NCBI GenBank assembly: GCA_050049355.1
Contig: JASFWK010000125.1
Coordinates: 1-6,161 of the forward strand
DNA from: JASFWK01 sp050049355
GTDB lineage: Bacteria > Chloroflexota > Anaerolineae > B4-G1 > DUEL01
DNA length: 6,161 nucleotides
Direction of reading: 5' to 3'
Below the pieces are notes generated by a model that ran no database searches, was not told the DNA's origin, and worked only from the letters and a program-made list of their open reading frames with translations. Every line of letters starts with the position of its first letter. Position 1 is the stretch's first letter. A program made the translations under genes and the position numbers. Shown piece after piece: positions 1-5,587 of this stretch.

Positions 1-159
1 CTCGTCGCGGCAGGTCTCGCCCTGCCAGTTATAGAGCGAGTTGACCGTGGGGACGATGTTGACGCAGGCGGCCAGTTTCTTCTCCAGCAGTGCATTGGCG
101 ATCTCCACCGCTGCGTCCTCTGAAGGTGCCGTGATTAAGACGACGATGTATCTGTCCAT
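1..159 (-). CDS. cutA: CutA divalent-cation tolerance protein, N-terminal half (cut by window edge)
   Basis: The reverse strand from position 159 reads MDRYIVVLITAPSEDAAVEI and continues through KKLAACVNIVPTVNSLYNWQ to the edge at residue 53. This matches the N-terminal half of CutA: a first beta strand ending in VLITAPS, a helix, then the family hallmark LAACVNI followed by an S-x-Y-x-W-x-G stretch. CutA proteins are about 100-115 residues long and form very stable cytoplasmic trimers of ferredoxin-like subunits. The name comes from copper tolerance in E. coli, but the molecular role is unsettled. The ATG at 157-159 is preceded by a purine-rich SD (GGAGGAGGAG, plus-strand 161-170), which fixes the start. 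The gene diverges from the phosphate transporter gene, and nothing visible links the two functionally. The family call is firm; the C-terminal half is outside the window. Confidence 0.95.
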   Translation of the reverse strand, partial: MDRYIVVLITAPSEDAAVEIANALLEKKLAACVNIVPTVNSLYNWQGETCRDE

Positions 160-160
160 A

Positions 161-170
161 CTCCTCCTCC
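161..170 (-). promoter_or_regulatory. Ribosome binding site of cutA
   Basis: The minus strand reads GGAGGAGGAG just before the cutA ATG at 159, a strong SD with room for the ribosome at more than one register. A 5-bp inverted repeat (AGCGC at 171-175, GCGCT at 180-184, four-base loop) abuts its upstream edge in the transcript, so local RNA structure could affect access to the site. Confidence 0.8.
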
Positions 171-337
171 AGCGCTGATGCGCTCCCCGCTGGGAGGTCT
201 CACAAGCGGCAAGCGATGAGGTAGATCAAGCGCAGTGCGACAGATTGCCTCTCGATCGGCAAGGGATGTTTGCCGCAGACGTCCGCGCTTGGGCCAGGCG
301 CCGAGATGACCAGCGCCTGACGAGGACCCGTCCACCG
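171..337 (-). other. Predicted long cutA 5' leader with inverted repeats
   Basis: The stretch between the predicted cutA promoter and the cutA SD has no supportable ORF. It holds four short inverted repeats: CAGGCGC 295-301 with GCGCCTG 313-319 (7 bp, 11-nt loop); CGGCAA 257-262 with TTGCCG 270-275 (6 bp, 7-nt loop); CCGCT 188-192 with AGCGG 206-210; and AGCGC 171-175 with GCGCT 180-184 next to the SD. None is followed by a U-run on the cutA strand, so they are not standard terminators. I recognise no known riboswitch consensus. Confidence 0.35.
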
Positions 338-343
338 TCATTG

Positions 344-372
344 ATTGTAGCACGGGCGCACCTGAGGGACAA
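344..372 (-). promoter_or_regulatory. Predicted sigma70 promoter for cutA
   Basis: On the minus strand, TTGTCC (plus-strand 367-372) lies 17 bp from TACAAT (344-349). The -10 box carries an upstream TGC, making an extended -10 (TGCTACAAT). The predicted transcription start is near 337, which would give cutA a leader of about 178 nt. No better promoter was found closer to the gene. This is a prediction from consensus matching only. Confidence 0.6.
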
Positions 373-383
373 GATTGCTCCTG

Positions 384-413
384 TCGCGGAATCGTCCCGC
401 GAGGCAAGCTTGC
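384..413. repeat. Two palindromes between the divergent cutA and pit promoters (candidate operators)
   Basis: TCGCGG at 384-389 and CCGCGA at 397-402 form a 6-bp dyad with a 7-nt centre. GCAAGCTTGC at 404-413 is a perfect 10-bp palindrome that overlaps the predicted -35 box of the phosphate transporter promoter. Their position between two outward-facing promoters is typical for operator sites, but short GC-rich palindromes also occur by chance. Neither matches a binding site I can name. Confidence 0.4.
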
Positions 414-439
414 TCTAGCGCAATCCTGTGTGTTATAAT
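410..439 (+). promoter_or_regulatory. Predicted extended -10 promoter for the phosphate transport operon
   Basis: TATAAT at 434-439 is a perfect -10 box preceded by TGT at 431-433, so the extended -10 motif is complete. The best -35 candidate is the weak TTGCTC at 410-415 with an 18-bp spacer. Transcription should start near 446, giving a leader of about 20 nt with the SD at 453-458. A perfect extended -10 commonly compensates for a poor -35. Confidence 0.75.
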
Positions 440-465
440 ACGCTCCAAACTCAGAGGATAGGTCT

Positions 466-1455
466 ATGTTATCTCCATTTCTCGTCTTCTTCGTCGGAGT
501 GGCCCTCGTCTTCGACTTTCTGAACGGCTTCCACGATAGCTCGAACGTCGTGGCGACGACGATCTCGTCGCGGGCGATGGCCCCCCAACGTGCGCTGGTC
601 CTGAGCGCTCTCGCAAGTCTGGCGGGCCCGTTCATCATGGGCGTAGCCGTCGCCAGGACCATAGGTCACGAGGTGGTGGTGGAGACGGCGGCGACGACGC
701 CGGTGGTGTTGGCTGCTCTTCTTTCGGCCATCACCTGGAACGTGCTCACGTGGCTGCTCGCCATCCCATCCAGTTCTTCTCACGCGCTCATGGGCGGCCT
801 GGTGGGGGCTGTGGCAGTCGGACACGGGCTGCGTTCGATCATACCAGGGGGCTTGTTCAGAGTGCTGCTCTCTCTGTTCATCTCGCCGCTGGTGGGTCTG
901 GCGGTCGGTTACCTGATGATGAAAGTCATTCTTGTGCTGGCCAGGGCAGCCACGCCCAGAATCAACTACTTCTTCAGGAGGGCACAGACGCTGACGGCGC
1001 TGGCGCTGGCCTTGAGTCACGGAGCCAACGATGCGCAGAAGACGATGGGGATCATCGCCATGGGCCTGCTTGCAAGAGGCGCGTTGACTCACTTCAGGGT
1101 TCCCACTTGGGTGATCGGTGCGTCCGCCGGTGCTATGGCGCTCGGTACGGCTCTGGGGGGATGGCGCATCATCCACACGCTGGGCCGCAAGTTCTACCGC
1201 ATCCGCCCAATTCACGGTTTCACCTCCCAGATTGCTGCCGGGGGCGTGATCTTGACCGCGGCGCTTCTTGGGGGGCCAGTGAGCACGACCCACGTGGTGA
1301 GCAGCTCCATCCTGGGCGTAGGGTCCGCTGAGCGCTTGAACAAGGTGCGCTGGAATGTGGCCGGTCCAATTGCGGCTGCTTGGCTATTCACTATCCCGGC
1401 GACCGGATCGCTGGCGGCGTTGCTCTATCCGCTGCTGCAGAGGTTTGTTTCATAG
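466..1455 (+). CDS. pit: PiT-family inorganic phosphate transporter
   Basis: This 329-residue integral membrane protein belongs to the PiT family (PitA/PHO-4 type), which takes up phosphate with protons or sodium, in bacteria often as a metal-phosphate complex. The family's internal duplication is visible. The first signature is residues 21-38 (GFHDSSNVVATTISSRAM) and its partner is SHGANDAQKTMGI at 184-196. The second paired motif is PSSSSHALMGG at 101-111 and PVSTTHVVSSSILG at 271-284. Hydrophobic segments alternate along the whole length, and the size fits the shorter prokaryotic members. The ATG at 466 follows AGAGGA (453-458) with a 7-nt gap and lies just downstream of a good promoter. 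A DUF47 gene follows 174 bp later, the usual partner. The first signature has HD where many members have ND, a common variant. The substrate is inferred from the family. Confidence 0.96.
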   Translation: MLSPFLVFFVGVALVFDFLNGFHDSSNVVATTISSRAMAPQRALVLSALASLAGPFIMGVAVARTIGHEVVVETAATTPVVLAALLSAITWNVLTWLLAIPSSSSHALMGGLVGAVAVGHGLRSIIPGGLFRVLLSLFISPLVGLAVGYLMMKVILVLARAATPRINYFFRRAQTLTALALALSHGANDAQKTMGIIAMGLLARGALTHFRVPTWVIGASAGAMALGTALGGWRIIHTLGRKFYRIRPIHGFTSQIAAGGVILTAALLGGPVSTTHVVSSSILGVGSAERLNKVRWNVAGPIAAAWLFTIPATGSLAALLYPLLQRFVS

Positions 1456-1490
1456 GAAGCTGAGTTCGCTATCTTACAGTTCTAGCAGGC

Positions 1491-1555
1491 CAGGGTTCTC
1501 TCGACCGGCTGAGCAGCTTGCTGGCTGTGAGGTTGTCGGGTGTGGCAGAACCCTG
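1491..1555 (+). repeat. Nested inverted repeats in the pit-DUF47 gap
   Basis: CAGGGTTCT at 1491-1499 and AGAACCCTG at 1547-1555 are perfect 9-bp complements, 47 nt apart. Inside them CGAC (1502-1505) can pair with GTCG (1535-1538), and AGCA can pair with TGCT around a GCT loop near 1513-1523. The element lies in a 174-bp gap between co-directional genes that probably share a transcript, so it could form an RNA structure tuning expression of the second gene or processing of the message. There is no U-run after the right arm, so it is not an ordinary terminator. Confidence 0.4.
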
Positions 1556-1629
1556 ATACCTTTGGTGAAGATCTGATTTCCAGGCCCATTCTCGAAAGTT
1601 GTCTGGTGATCAGGGAGGTTGACATATCT

Positions 1630-2259
1630 ATGGAAGGGCTAAGGCGCATCTTCAAGCCGCGCCCGGATCGCTTCATCCAATTGCTCATCAAACAAGCGGA
1701 GTTCACAGTCCAGGGGATGGAGGCATTGTATGCATACTTGGAACAGCCATCCAATGAGCATGCCGACGAGGTCACCCGCTTGGAGAAGGAGGCGGACGAG
1801 GTGCGGAGGATTCTAATAGACGAGCTGAACCGCACCTTCGTGACGCCTATCGATCGAGAGGATATCCATGCTCTCTCTCGCTCCATCGATGATGTGCTGG
1901 ACTATGCTTATACCACCGTTGGGGAGATGACGATATTGGAGGTAGAGCCGAACGAGTATCTGAAACGGATTGTCTCTCTCCTGGTGGATGCGGCGCGGGA
2001 AATTCACATGGGAGTGCTGCGGCTATCCGACCATCCGGGAGTCGCAGAGGATCATGCGGTGCGAGCTAAGGCGCTGGAGAATCGGGTGGAGTGGGTCTAC
2101 CGCGAGGCCCTGGCGGCCCTCTTTCACATGCCCAAGGACGTGGATCACGTGGTTGAGATGCTCAAGCTGCGTGAGATCTACCGTCACTTGAGCAACGCCG
2201 CCGACCAGGGGGACGAGGCGGCCAACGTATTGACCGACATCGTGGTCAAGGTGACCTGA
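1630..2259 (+). CDS. DUF47 / PhoU-like phosphate transport partner of PiT
   Basis: This 209-residue, mostly helical and charged cytoplasmic protein is of the DUF47 family, relatives of PhoU found beside PiT transporters and thought to regulate them. The typical core is clear: LEKEADEVRRILIDELNRTF at 51-70, then PIDREDIHALSRSIDDVLDY at 73-92, with acidic E/D clusters of the type that bind metals in PhoU proteins. The C-terminal repeat includes LENRVEWVYREA (149-160) and REIYRHLSNAADQGDEAANV (181-200). The frame is open further upstream, but ATG at 1630 is chosen because the family begins with a short MxxLRRIFKP-like segment and AGGGAGG lies at 1612-1618. The 11-nt spacing is a little long; GTG at 1606 is a less likely alternative. 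Length is normal. It is probably in an operon with pit upstream and the LuxR-Kelch gene 15 bp downstream. Confidence 0.94.
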   Translation: MEGLRRIFKPRPDRFIQLLIKQAEFTVQGMEALYAYLEQPSNEHADEVTRLEKEADEVRRILIDELNRTFVTPIDREDIHALSRSIDDVLDYAYTTVGEMTILEVEPNEYLKRIVSLLVDAAREIHMGVLRLSDHPGVAEDHAVRAKALENRVEWVYREALAALFHMPKDVDHVVEMLKLREIYRHLSNAADQGDEAANVLTDIVVKVT

Positions 2260-2274
2260 GGAACAGGAGAAGCT

Positions 2275-3567
2275 GTGGCCGAATACGGCGAGTCGCTCAC
2301 CGAGCGAGAGGTGGAGATCTTAGAGGGGGTAGCCACTGGCGCTACGAACCGGGAGGTGGCCTACCGCCTGGGCATCAGCACGAACACCGTCAAGGTGCAC
2401 CTGCGTCACATCTTCACCAAGCTGGGGGCAGAATCCCGCACCGAAGCCACGATGATCGCCGTGCGGAAAGGGTGGGTAGAGGTACCTGCCGCACAGCCGT
2501 CGTCGCCTGCTCCTGTTCGTGTCCAGCCGCTCCCCTTGTCCCGGAAGGTCGCGCTGGTCGCTGCCGCCGTGGTGGTGATGGCGGGTACCGTTGCCTCATG
2601 GCCCCGTCCGGCGGAGTCTCGCCGGGCGTCGGCGGGCCTCCTTCCGCCTCAAGCCGGGCAGGAAGGTGACGTCAGGGTCGCAGTGGGGGAGGAGTCCAAC
2701 TGGTCAGAACGGGCGCAGATGCCCACTCGCCGGGCCGGCCTGGCGCTTGCAGTCTGGGAACGAGAGCTCTATGCCATCAGCGGGGAGGGGCCGGAGGGGG
2801 TTAGTGGGGTGGTCGAGGTCTACAACGCCGACAGCGACACCTGGGAGCGGGCTGCTGAAAAGCCTACCCCGACGGCCTACGTGGCGGCCGGGGTGGTGGA
2901 GGGGAGGATCTACGTCCCTGGGGGTCGTACCTCAACTGGCGAGGCGACGGCTGCCGTGGAGGTCTACGAGCCGGCGACTGACCTCTGGTCGGAGGCCTCA
3001 TCCCTGCCTCTGCCTTTGTATGCCTATGCTGTGGCTGTCTACGAAGGACAAATCTACGTCTTTGGAGGCACCGACGATCAGGAGGTGCTGAGGACGACCT
3101 ATGTCTACGATCCCGCTGGAGACGCGTGGGAGGAGCGAGCGTCGATGCCGGAGGCGCGAACCGTGGCGGCGGCGACGACGTTGGGAGAGCGCATCTACGT
3201 CGTCGGTGGCTTCCGCGACGGGAGGCAGCTGAATACCTGTGCCGTGTATGATCCGGCTGAGAACCGCTGGGACGAGTGTGCCCCACTGACTGTAGGGCGT
3301 GGCGGGTTGGGGCTGGTTGGCCTGGGCGGTCAGCTGTACGCTATCGGCGGCGGGGCGTATCTGGGCTTCAACGAGCGCTACGATCCCCGCAGCGATCGGT
3401 GGACCGCGGTGGAGACCCCCCTCACGGGCGTGTGGCAGGCTCCAGGTGTGGCGCTTCTGGACATGGCCGTGTATGCTGTAGGGGGGTGGACGCGGGGGTA
3501 CGAAAGCTTGAATCTGGCCTTCGAACCGCTGCCGTATCGAATCTTCATCCCCGCAACGGAGCGCTGA
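2275..3567 (+). CDS. Membrane-tethered LuxR-type HTH protein with six-bladed Kelch propeller
   Basis: The 430-residue protein has three parts. Residues 7-64 form a LuxR/GerE (NarL-type) DNA-binding domain, with LTEREVEILEGVATGATNRE followed by the recognition-helix motif ISTNTVKVHLRHIFTKLG. Residues 91-109 are a single hydrophobic segment (KVALVAAAVVVMAGTVASW). Residues 142-415 hold six Kelch repeats, each with the GG, Y/VYDP and W marks (for example IYVFGG 260-265, YVYDPAGDAW 276-285), enough for a closed propeller. The only two cysteines, C322 and C335, lie close together in the propeller and could form a disulfide outside the cell. The start is GTG at 2275 with AGGAGA at 2265-2270. The likely topology is HTH inside, propeller outside, which suggests a one-component transmembrane regulator. 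The ligand and target genes are unknown. Its place right after pit and DUF47 suggests, without proof, a link to phosphate or cell-surface state. Confidence 0.92.
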   Translation: MAEYGESLTEREVEILEGVATGATNREVAYRLGISTNTVKVHLRHIFTKLGAESRTEATMIAVRKGWVEVPAAQPSSPAPVRVQPLPLSRKVALVAAAVVVMAGTVASWPRPAESRRASAGLLPPQAGQEGDVRVAVGEESNWSERAQMPTRRAGLALAVWERELYAISGEGPEGVSGVVEVYNADSDTWERAAEKPTPTAYVAAGVVEGRIYVPGGRTSTGEATAAVEVYEPATDLWSEASSLPLPLYAYAVAVYEGQIYVFGGTDDQEVLRTTYVYDPAGDAWEERASMPEARTVAAATTLGERIYVVGGFRDGRQLNTCAVYDPAENRWDECAPLTVGRGGLGLVGLGGQLYAIGGGAYLGFNERYDPRSDRWTAVETPLTGVWQAPGVALLDMAVYAVGGWTRGYESLNLAFEPLPYRIFIPATER

Positions 3568-3573
3568 CTCCGT
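3556..3573. terminator. Hairpin across the stop codon of the LuxR-Kelch gene, possible weak terminator
   Basis: ACGGAG at 3556-3561 and CTCCGT at 3568-3573 form a perfect 6-bp stem around a 6-nt loop containing the TGA stop (3565-3567). It sits at the meeting point of two convergent transcription units. Only a short CTTT follows on the plus strand (3581-3584) and there is no U-run on the minus strand. It is a poor intrinsic terminator at best, yet the best candidate in this junction. Confidence 0.3.
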
Positions 3574-3595
3574 CGGGCGTCTTTGGATGGTCTGA

Positions 3596-4258
3596 TTACC
3601 TAGAGCTACCGGTTGATCTCCTTCGCTCCCATAGCCAACCAACCACAGGCGGGACCCAGCAGAGGTTCGAGGCTATGGTCTCAAAGGCGGTCAGTACCTG
3701 CGTCGAGGGACTGAACCCGAGCACTCGTGCCAACAACAACCCCGCTGGCGCGACCAGGATCACAGACAGACTGGTCAGCATCACAGGATGCCGGGCGTAA
3801 TCTCCGAGAGCTTCTCTCCACGTACGCGATCGTCTCCGCAGAAAGAGCAAGCCGGAAATGTTGGCCGCTATCTGGTCGGACATGGAGTAGAAGTAAGGGA
3901 TATAGAATCCTCCTACTCCGTAGACATCAACCCCCAGAGCGCGACTTCCCCAATCCACCAGCCAAGGGATGGTAATTCCCACAACCTTGCCCCAGCCATA
4001 CGCCTCTGCCATTCCGGCCGCGCTTCCGCCCAATCGCCTGCGCAGAGCGAAGAGACCCTCAAGTAGACTCTCTCCCTCGCCGGATACCGTCCGCACGAGC
4101 CACTGACCCACGGCACTCTGCTGGAACCCCAGATAGTCTAGAACGCCGCCAAGCAGGAGCCCGCCCACATACCCGGCAAGTGTGTACCTGAGAAGCTCTC
4201 CAAATTCCTCGCTGTCTTCTCCCAACTTCACTTCTTTGAGATCGCTCTGCTCAGTCAT
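3596..4258 (-). CDS. Multi-pass membrane protein of unknown function
   Basis: I do not recognise this 220-residue protein as a named family. The N-terminus is acidic and soluble (residues 1-24). A first hydrophobic segment at about 26-45 (TLAGYVGGLLLGGVLDYLGF) is followed by a charged loop. Further hydrophobic stretches lie at about 88-105, 112-140 (less certain), 158-181 and 186-209, and the C-terminus is arginine-rich (ERRRSTGSSR). The middle is rich in Gly, Tyr and Trp (GVDVYGVGGFYIPYFYSMSD), which may be a conserved core. It begins 25 bp after the stop of the integrase-like gene on the same strand and may share its transcript. No convincing SD precedes the ATG at 4258; the nearest AGGA is about 20 nt away, so translation may be coupled or the start may lie slightly downstream (GTG at codon 10). 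The open frame and coherent membrane pattern support a real gene. Confidence 0.75.
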   Translation of the reverse strand: MTEQSDLKEVKLGEDSEEFGELLRYTLAGYVGGLLLGGVLDYLGFQQSAVGQWLVRTVSGEGESLLEGLFALRRRLGGSAAGMAEAYGWGKVVGITIPWLVDWGSRALGVDVYGVGGFYIPYFYSMSDQIAANISGLLFLRRRSRTWREALGDYARHPVMLTSLSVILVAPAGLLLARVLGFSPSTQVLTAFETIASNLCWVPPVVGWLWERRRSTGSSR

Positions 4259-4283
4259 GGGCGGTTGTTGGTGGAAGTTCCTG

Positions 4284-5204
4284 CTAGAGAGCTTCGCTGG
4301 CCAGCCTGGCGATCTTGGGTCCTGTCTCCCGCCATGAGATCTTGGAGAGGCCCAGCTTCTGTCGCAGGCGATCGCTGGGCATTCCCGCCCGGTGGTCTTG
4401 TGCAGCGCAGGTCCAGCGGAGCATCTTGAAAGAGAGGCCGTCCGGCAGGCCGGCCTGCTCGGCCACGTCTCCGAGGACGTATTCGAGGTTGCGGGCGGTG
4501 CAAGGGAAGAGTGTCTCCTTTGGCTCGTACTGCGCCCGATACTCGGCCAGGACCGCCGGCCACCAGGTGGGAAGGGGGATCTTGCGCTCCTTGTGGCGGC
4601 GTCCGGGGTCGGCGTATCGGATCCACAGCACTGGCTTGGTGGGGGTGGAGAGGTCGATGTGGTTGAGTACGATTCTCACGCATTCCCCCTTCTTGATGCC
4701 CGTGTGGAGAAGCAGCGTGGTCAATAGGTGAGGGCGGGCATCGGGCTTTTCCGCGGTACGCGTGGCCTGGGTGACGGCCAGGACTCGCTCGACCTCCTCA
4801 TCAGAGAGAGAGCGCGGCAGTGGGGTCATCACCGGCTTGTGGACGACCGGCGCAGCGGGGTCCTCCGACAGGATCTCCGTCTCGGCCAACCAGCCAAAGA
4901 AGACCTTGAGGGTGGTGATGCGGCGGGCCAGCGACTTGGGGCTGCAGGGGACGCCTCGGTCGTGGGTGAGCCAGTGGGTGAAAGCTCTGAGATCGTGGGT
5001 GCTGATCTGCCCGATGGATGTCCCCACGCCGATGAACTCCCCGAGGATTTTGAGATCGGAGTTGAAGGCCTGAATCGTATTCGGGCTGAAGTTCCGTCGC
5101 TCCATATAGGGTTGGAACGCAGCCATGACGGCGCGAAGCGAGGAGCGCGGAGAGAGACCAGCGGGCGCAGCCTCAGGGGATCCCTCAACTCTTTCCTCTG
5201 ACAT
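4284..5204 (-). CDS. Degenerate tyrosine recombinase/integrase-fold protein lacking the catalytic tyrosine
   Basis: The 306-residue protein has the two-domain plan of XerC/XerD-like recombinases. A SAM-like core-binding domain lies at about 22-118 (for example FSPNTIQAFNSDLKILGEFI, 39-58) and a C-terminal catalytic-fold domain at about 130-306. The active site is largely gone. The TGxR arginine is K171 (HTGIKKGE), the box II histidine is K260 (FKMLRW), the LGH histidine is L286 (LGLSKIS), and no tyrosine occurs after residue 242, with G295 where the nucleophile is expected. The hairpin lysine (K205 in HKERKIPLP) and second arginine (R263) remain. It probably binds DNA but should not cut or rejoin strands. 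ATG at 5204 is chosen because GGAGG lies 6 nt upstream (5211-5215). The frame is open to a TTG at 5277-5279, but that codon lies inside the -35 box. No att site or other phage gene is seen. Confidence 0.9.
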   Translation of the reverse strand: MSEERVEGSPEAAPAGLSPRSSLRAVMAAFQPYMERRNFSPNTIQAFNSDLKILGEFIGVGTSIGQISTHDLRAFTHWLTHDRGVPCSPKSLARRITTLKVFFGWLAETEILSEDPAAPVVHKPVMTPLPRSLSDEEVERVLAVTQATRTAEKPDARPHLLTTLLLHTGIKKGECVRIVLNHIDLSTPTKPVLWIRYADPGRRHKERKIPLPTWWPAVLAEYRAQYEPKETLFPCTARNLEYVLGDVAEQAGLPDGLSFKMLRWTCAAQDHRAGMPSDRLRQKLGLSKISWRETGPKIARLASEAL

Positions 5205-5210
5205 CTTCTG

Positions 5211-5215
5211 CCTCC
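5211..5215 (-). promoter_or_regulatory. Ribosome binding site that sets the start of the integrase-like gene
   Basis: The minus strand reads GGAGG, then six bases, then the ATG at 5204. It decides between this ATG and the far upstream TTG of the open frame (5277-5279), which has no SD and lies within the promoter. Confidence 0.8.
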
Positions 5216-5250
5216 ATACTGTCACTTCGTGTAGGTGTAACGCTCGAGCA

Positions 5251-5279
5251 ATTCTACCCTCAGGTGAGCGCTCCGTCAA
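5251..5279 (-). promoter_or_regulatory. Strong predicted sigma70 promoter for the integrase-like gene
   Basis: On the minus strand TTGACG (plus-strand 5274-5279) and TAGAAT (5251-5256) each match consensus at five of six positions, with the ideal 17-bp spacer. Transcription would begin near 5244, about 40 nt before the ATG. An 8-bp palindrome GCTCGAGC (5242-5249) covers the predicted start site and could be an operator, perhaps for autoregulation, though it may be chance. Confidence 0.75.
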
Positions 5280-5332
5280 GTTGAGGCGCGCGACGGAGTG
5301 AGGGGTTCCGCCGCCTAAGCAGCCCCCGGTTG

Positions 5333-5343
5333 AGAGTTACTCT
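5333..5343. repeat. Palindrome upstream of the rightward promoter, operator-like
   Basis: AGAGT-T-ACTCT is a perfect 5-bp dyad around one base, centred at 5338. That is about 60 bp before the predicted start of the rightward promoter and between two divergent promoters, a usual place for an activator or shared operator. It is short enough to be coincidence. Confidence 0.25.
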
Positions 5344-5363
5344 GCTACCTGCAGTGTCGCAGC

Positions 5364-5391
5364 TTGACAGGATTCATCAGATCTGTAGAAT
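5364..5391 (+). promoter_or_regulatory. Strong predicted sigma70 promoter reading toward the secreted protein gene
   Basis: A perfect TTGACA at 5364-5369 lies 16 bp from TAGAAT at 5386-5391 (five of six). The predicted transcription start is near 5398. The next well-supported gene begins at 5735, so either its message has a leader of about 337 nt or the promoter serves a small RNA or a now-broken gene in between. I found no promoter of comparable quality nearer to 5735. Confidence 0.7.
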
Positions 5392-5587
5392 GATGGTGAG
5401 CTTTGGGCGGATTCCCACACTTCTGCTATCTGTCGAGCAAGGGCGGGCCCTCTGTTGTGTGCTGCTGGCACAGCGCACGCGGCCAATCTTTCTGGAAGTC
5501 TCCATCCACCTCCATCTGCCCGGGAACCGTTCGAATCCGTCGATGCGTGGGGGCGACTTGAGTTCCTTGAAGGATAGAGATGTCTCC

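Noticed and set aside
257..275. Hairpin CGGCAA/TTGCCG considered as an intrinsic terminator
   Set aside because: No U-run follows on either strand and no gene ends nearby.
469..1293. 274-codon minus-strand frame opposite pit
   Set aside because: The PiT motifs on the plus strand are unambiguous; the antisense product is a low-complexity Arg/Gln/His-rich shadow.
1619..1624. TTGACA just before the DUF47 start, a possible -35 box
   Set aside because: No -10-like hexamer lies 15-19 bp downstream, and transcription would begin inside the gene.
1540..1629. N-terminal extension of 30 codons on the DUF47 protein
   Set aside because: The extension has no ATG and does not resemble the family; it overlaps the inverted repeat and the SD of the ATG at 1630.
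3276..3800. 174-codon plus-strand frame bridging the convergent junction
   Set aside because: It overlaps the Kelch gene and the membrane protein gene in other frames and resembles no protein; its first half is a shadow of Kelch coding sequence.
5528..5540. GTTCGAATCC, like a tRNA T-arm loop, raising the idea of a tRNA/att site near the integrase-like gene
   Set aside because: The flanks do not form a T-stem (AACCG against CCGTC does not pair), and no acceptor, D-arm or anticodon arm fits on either strand.
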